Positions 61,714 through 64,000 of a stretch of DNA of 64,000 bases are shown piece by piece; position 1 is the stretch's first letter, and each line of letters begins with the position of its first letter. The position numbers and the translations under genes are program-made. The notes below the pieces were generated by a model. That model worked only from the letters and a program-made list of their open reading frames with translations. It did not search any database and was not told the DNA's origin. Origin of the DNA: Pratylenchus scribneri (Eukaryota > Nematoda > Chromadorea > Rhabditida > Pratylenchidae); contig JAQSEB010000150.1 in NCBI GenBank assembly GCA_030063045.1, forward strand, positions 744,001 to 808,000, written 5' to 3'.

Positions 61714-61857
61714 ATGTTAAATTTTTACGAATTTTTTACAATTTTCTATAAAACGTTTAGACTTGAAATTTTAGAAGCCAATGTTCCACAAAGGATCGAA
61801 AAATACTATTTGATTGCTCCTAAATTCTTTCTCCATTTAATGAAGTTTTTATTAGTA
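61714..61857 (+). CDS. Coding island running into the GC-rich repeat
   Basis: From an ATG the plus frame reads MLNFYEFFTIFYKTFRLEIL, EANVPQRIEKYYLIAPKFFL, HLMKFLLVL and then enters the repeat at 61858. The part from LEILEANVPQ to HLMK has coding-like composition. The open frame continues for 84 codons into the repeat, but that tail is repeat sequence, present again downstream, and is not counted. A second ATG frame at 61691 ends in TGA with two in-frame TAA/TAG codons. No family is recognised. Confidence 0.4.
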
Positions 61858-62032
61858 TTAAACCCTTCAGTAAATTCTGTGGGGGGTGCGGCACATCTCG
61901 AATTTTATCTCAATGCGCAACCATACGATTGGGCTGAAATTTTGCCCAAAGATTCTTGGACATGTGCGCAACAATTTAAACAGAAAGATTTTTCACGGCA
62001 CCGTTACGACCTCTCCTTGAAATTTTCAAAAA
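61858..62032 (+). repeat. 175-bp partial unit in tandem with the long repeat
   Basis: Identical by eye to the first 175 bp of the long unit starting at 62033, so the head of the unit is tandemly duplicated here. Confidence 0.9.
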
Positions 62033-62645
62033 TTAAACCCTTCAGTAAATTCTGTGGGGGGTGCGGCACATCTCGAATTTTATCTCAATGCGCAACCATA
62101 CGATTGGGCTGAAATTTTGCCCAAAGATTCTTGGACATGTGCGCAACAATTTAAACAGAAAGATTTTTCACGGCACCGTTACGACCTCTCCTTGAAATTT
62201 TCAAAAACGGTTTAAAACCCATATTTTTTGAGGTTTTTCGACCATAACTCGGTGCGCTTTCAGCGCGCTAACGTGCGCCCGACATATATTGTGCAGTTTT
62301 GAAAGGCGCGTCGAATGAGCTATCGATCTCGAAATTTGGACAACATGCCACAGAGTTGTGCCGGTCTCGAAAGTTCGGCACAAAGTGCCAAAATCGAGAT
62401 TTTTCGAATGGAACATTTTTATATGTCATGTGATATACCATTCGAAAGCCCATGAAAAACTGAGTAAAATGATGATGATTGGGCTCGCTTAGCTCGCGCT
62501 GCAAGCGCGCGCGCAGCGCGCGAATACCAAAAAATGACTAAAATGAGGGGCGAAGCACCAAAAATGACTCAGAGGTGGGAAAAACTAATAAATATGAACA
62601 AAATTATAATGTTGGGTAAAGTGAGCGAGCGAAGCGAGCTATGGG

Positions 62646-62662
62646 GGCGCGCGAAGCGCGCC
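62646..62662. other. GCGAAGC hairpin
   Basis: Perfect 7-bp stem GGCGCGC / GCGCGCC around a GAA loop. Recurs in the next unit at 63966-63982. Confidence 0.85.
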
Positions 62663-62748
62663 GGCTGTTCGTGGGTGGGGGTGTGGGGGGTTTCAGGGGG
62701 GAGGGGGAGGGGGTAGCGAAGCGAGGCCGAGGCTCCCGGAGCGAGGGA

Positions 62749-62765
62749 GGCCCGCGGAGCGGGCC
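62749..62765. other. GCGGAGC hairpin
   Basis: Perfect 7-bp stem GGCCCGC / GCGGGCC around a GGA loop. Related core motifs lie at 62716-62722 (GCGAAGC) and 62792-62798 (GCGTAGC). Confidence 0.85.
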
Positions 62766-63210
62766 GACCGAGCGGAGGGAGCCGAGGCCGAGCGTAGCGG
62801 ACCCCTCCCCCTAACCCCCCTGACCAACGAGAAAGTACAAACCGAAAAAAAATAAATAATTATGAAGTATAAGTTTTATATTATTAAAAGTGTATTTTTA
62901 TATCTAATCTATAAAGAATGAAAATATTTCTTAAAAATTTTTATTAAATTCCGCAAAGTTCTGTAGAAAAATTTTGATGTAATAGAATAATATAAGTAAA
63001 AATATCTTAAATCCAAATTTTTGGGATTTTTTTAAAGTTGCGCAAAAAAGTTGCTAAGCACAATTTTGTTGCCATGCAACTTTATAAAAAAAATAATATT
63101 AAATTCAGAATTTACATCCTTCATTGATATATATTATTAATTTATTTCATGAATAAGTCGCGCTCGCTTAGCTCGCGCCTAAAGGGGGCGGAGCCCCTAA
63201 ACCCTCCAAA

Positions 63211-63229
63211 AGGGGGGCGAAGCCCCCCT
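63211..63229. other. GCGAAGC hairpin
   Basis: Perfect 8-bp stem AGGGGGGC / GCCCCCCT around a GAA loop. A related imperfect hairpin with core GCGGAGC lies at 63183-63198. Confidence 0.85.
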
Positions 63230-63319
63230 AAACAACAAAAAATGTACAACTCTAGGAAAAGGTTTTTAAATACTGAACAAACATAATCACCACCACACTA
63301 CATGATGGCTGTTAAAAAT

Positions 63320-63352
63320 AACTAGACCCGGGGCTTGCCCCCGGGTCTAGTT
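63320..63352. other. 14-bp stem hairpin at repeat-unit junction
   Basis: AACTAGACCCGGGG pairs with CCCCGGGTCTAGTT across a CTTGC loop. It lies immediately before the start of the second repeat copy. Confidence 0.85.
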
Positions 63353-64000
63353 TTAAACCCTTCAGTAAATTCTGTGGGGGGTGCGGCACATCTCGAATTT
63401 TATCTCAATGCGCAACCATACGATTGGGCTGAAATTTTGCCCAAAGATTCTTGGACATGTGCGCAACAATTTAAACAGAAAGATTTTTCACGGCACCGTT
63501 ACGACCTCTCCTTGAAATTTTCAAAAACGGTTTAAAACCCATATTTTTTGAGGTTTTTCGACCATAACTCGGTGCGCTTTCAGCGCGCTAACGTGCGCCC
63601 GACATATATTGTGCAGTTTTGAAAGGCGCGTCGAATGAGCTATCGATCTCGAAATTTGGACAACATGCCACAGAGTTGTGCCGGTCTCGAAAGTTCGGCA
63701 CAAAGTGCCAAAATCGAGATTTTTCGAATGGAACATTTTTATATGTCATGTGATATACCATTCGAAAGCCCATGAAAAACTGAGTAAAATGATGATGATT
63801 GGGCTCGCTTAGCTCGCGCTGCAAGCGCGCGCGCAGCGCGCGAATACCAAAAAATGACTAAAATGAGGGGCGAAGCACCAAAAATGACTCAGAGGTGGGA
63901 AAAACTAATAAATATGAACAAAATTATAATGTTGGGTAAAGTGAGCGAGCGAAGCGAGCTATGGGGGCGCGCGAAGCGCGCCGGCTGTTCGTGGGTGGGG
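63353..64000 (+). repeat. 1320-bp repeat unit, second copy cut by window end
   Basis: Identical by eye to 62033-62680 over all 648 visible bases. Confidence 0.95.

Larger units (their letters stand above)
62033..63352 (+). repeat. 1320-bp GC-rich repeat unit, complete copy
   Basis: Starts at TTAAACCCTTCAG and recurs exactly 1320 bp later. It is GC-rich for about 800 bp (62033-62825), then AT-rich (62826-63150), then GC-rich again with hairpins. Frames inside it (for example minus 62201-62416 and 62268-62504) recur unchanged in the next copy, show no domain and are considered non-coding. Its base composition is entirely unlike the rest of the window. Function unknown: satellite, subtelomeric repeat or mobile element are all possible. 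Confidence 0.9.

Noticed and set aside
1..61857. Ordinary intron-rich gene(s) in the standard code
   Set aside because: Some islands do have AG before and GT after (for example 37561-37668), so this is not excluded everywhere, but the kinase and C48 islands lack usable sites and several recognised frames cross TAA/TAG.
62534..62716. 60-codon plus frame over the hairpins
   Set aside because: Low-complexity G/R/S translation of hairpin sequence.
62201..63824. Repeated 71- and 78-codon minus frames in the GC-rich repeat
   Set aside because: They recur only because the repeat recurs; two frames overlap over the same bases and neither shows a domain.
1..64000. tRNA, rRNA or CRISPR
   Set aside because: No cloverleaf with a GTTCGA-type T-arm, no rRNA-like GC-rich conserved block and no spaced short repeats were found by eye.
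61858..64000. Organellar DNA because of GC-rich palindromes
   Set aside because: Similar palindromes occur in some algal and fungal organelles, but the window has no organellar gene and carries nuclear-type transposons; assembly joining cannot be ruled out from sequence alone.

Overview
This 64 kb window is extremely AT-rich: eye counts of sample lines give roughly 15% G+C, apart from the last 2.1 kb. It has no long open frame in the standard code except a mariner transposase. It is not an empty desert. About 50 short islands of clearly higher G+C (usually 60-250 bp) interrupt the AT-rich DNA on both strands. Read in the right frame, several match conserved protein families: an RNase III/Dicer motif (61104-61220, minus), a Ulp1/SENP C48 catalytic motif (25801-25881, minus), a protein kinase hinge and start of the C-lobe (36604-36735, minus), a C3HC4-like RING half (29405-29575, minus) and a possible HELP/EMAP-type WD protein (37561-37668, plus). 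Many others are coding-like but unrecognised.

In the recognised fragments TAA and TAG lie in frame at places where glutamine fits. The best case is the RNase III motif, which reads GY-TAA-FRDTELL where the family often has GYQF. TGA behaves as the only stop. This is the ciliate-type nuclear code (UAA/UAG = Gln). Fragmented genes, AT-rich spacers with no consistent GT/AG ends, a mariner copy and a foldback element together suggest germline (micronuclear) ciliate DNA, with coding segments separated by internal eliminated sequences and perhaps scrambled. That is inference; a decayed, intron-rich standard-code genome is the main alternative. The AT content alone makes chance open frames common, so island strand and frame calls are individually uncertain.

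Layout: 1-8000 has weak islands and a 156-bp direct repeat (4851/5577). 8000-15000 has coding islands on both strands, including a 130-codon TGA-terminated frame at 8390-8782. 15528-16803 is a mariner-family element. 17-24 kb is sparse. 24-38 kb holds the C48, RING and kinase fragments. 38-50 kb is dominated by minus-strand islands. 50-61 kb mixes strands and includes membrane-protein fragments and an inverted-repeat element (59546-59976). From 61858 to the window end there is a GC-rich repeat whose copies are 1320 bp apart and identical where both are visible, carrying many GCGNAGC mini-hairpins.
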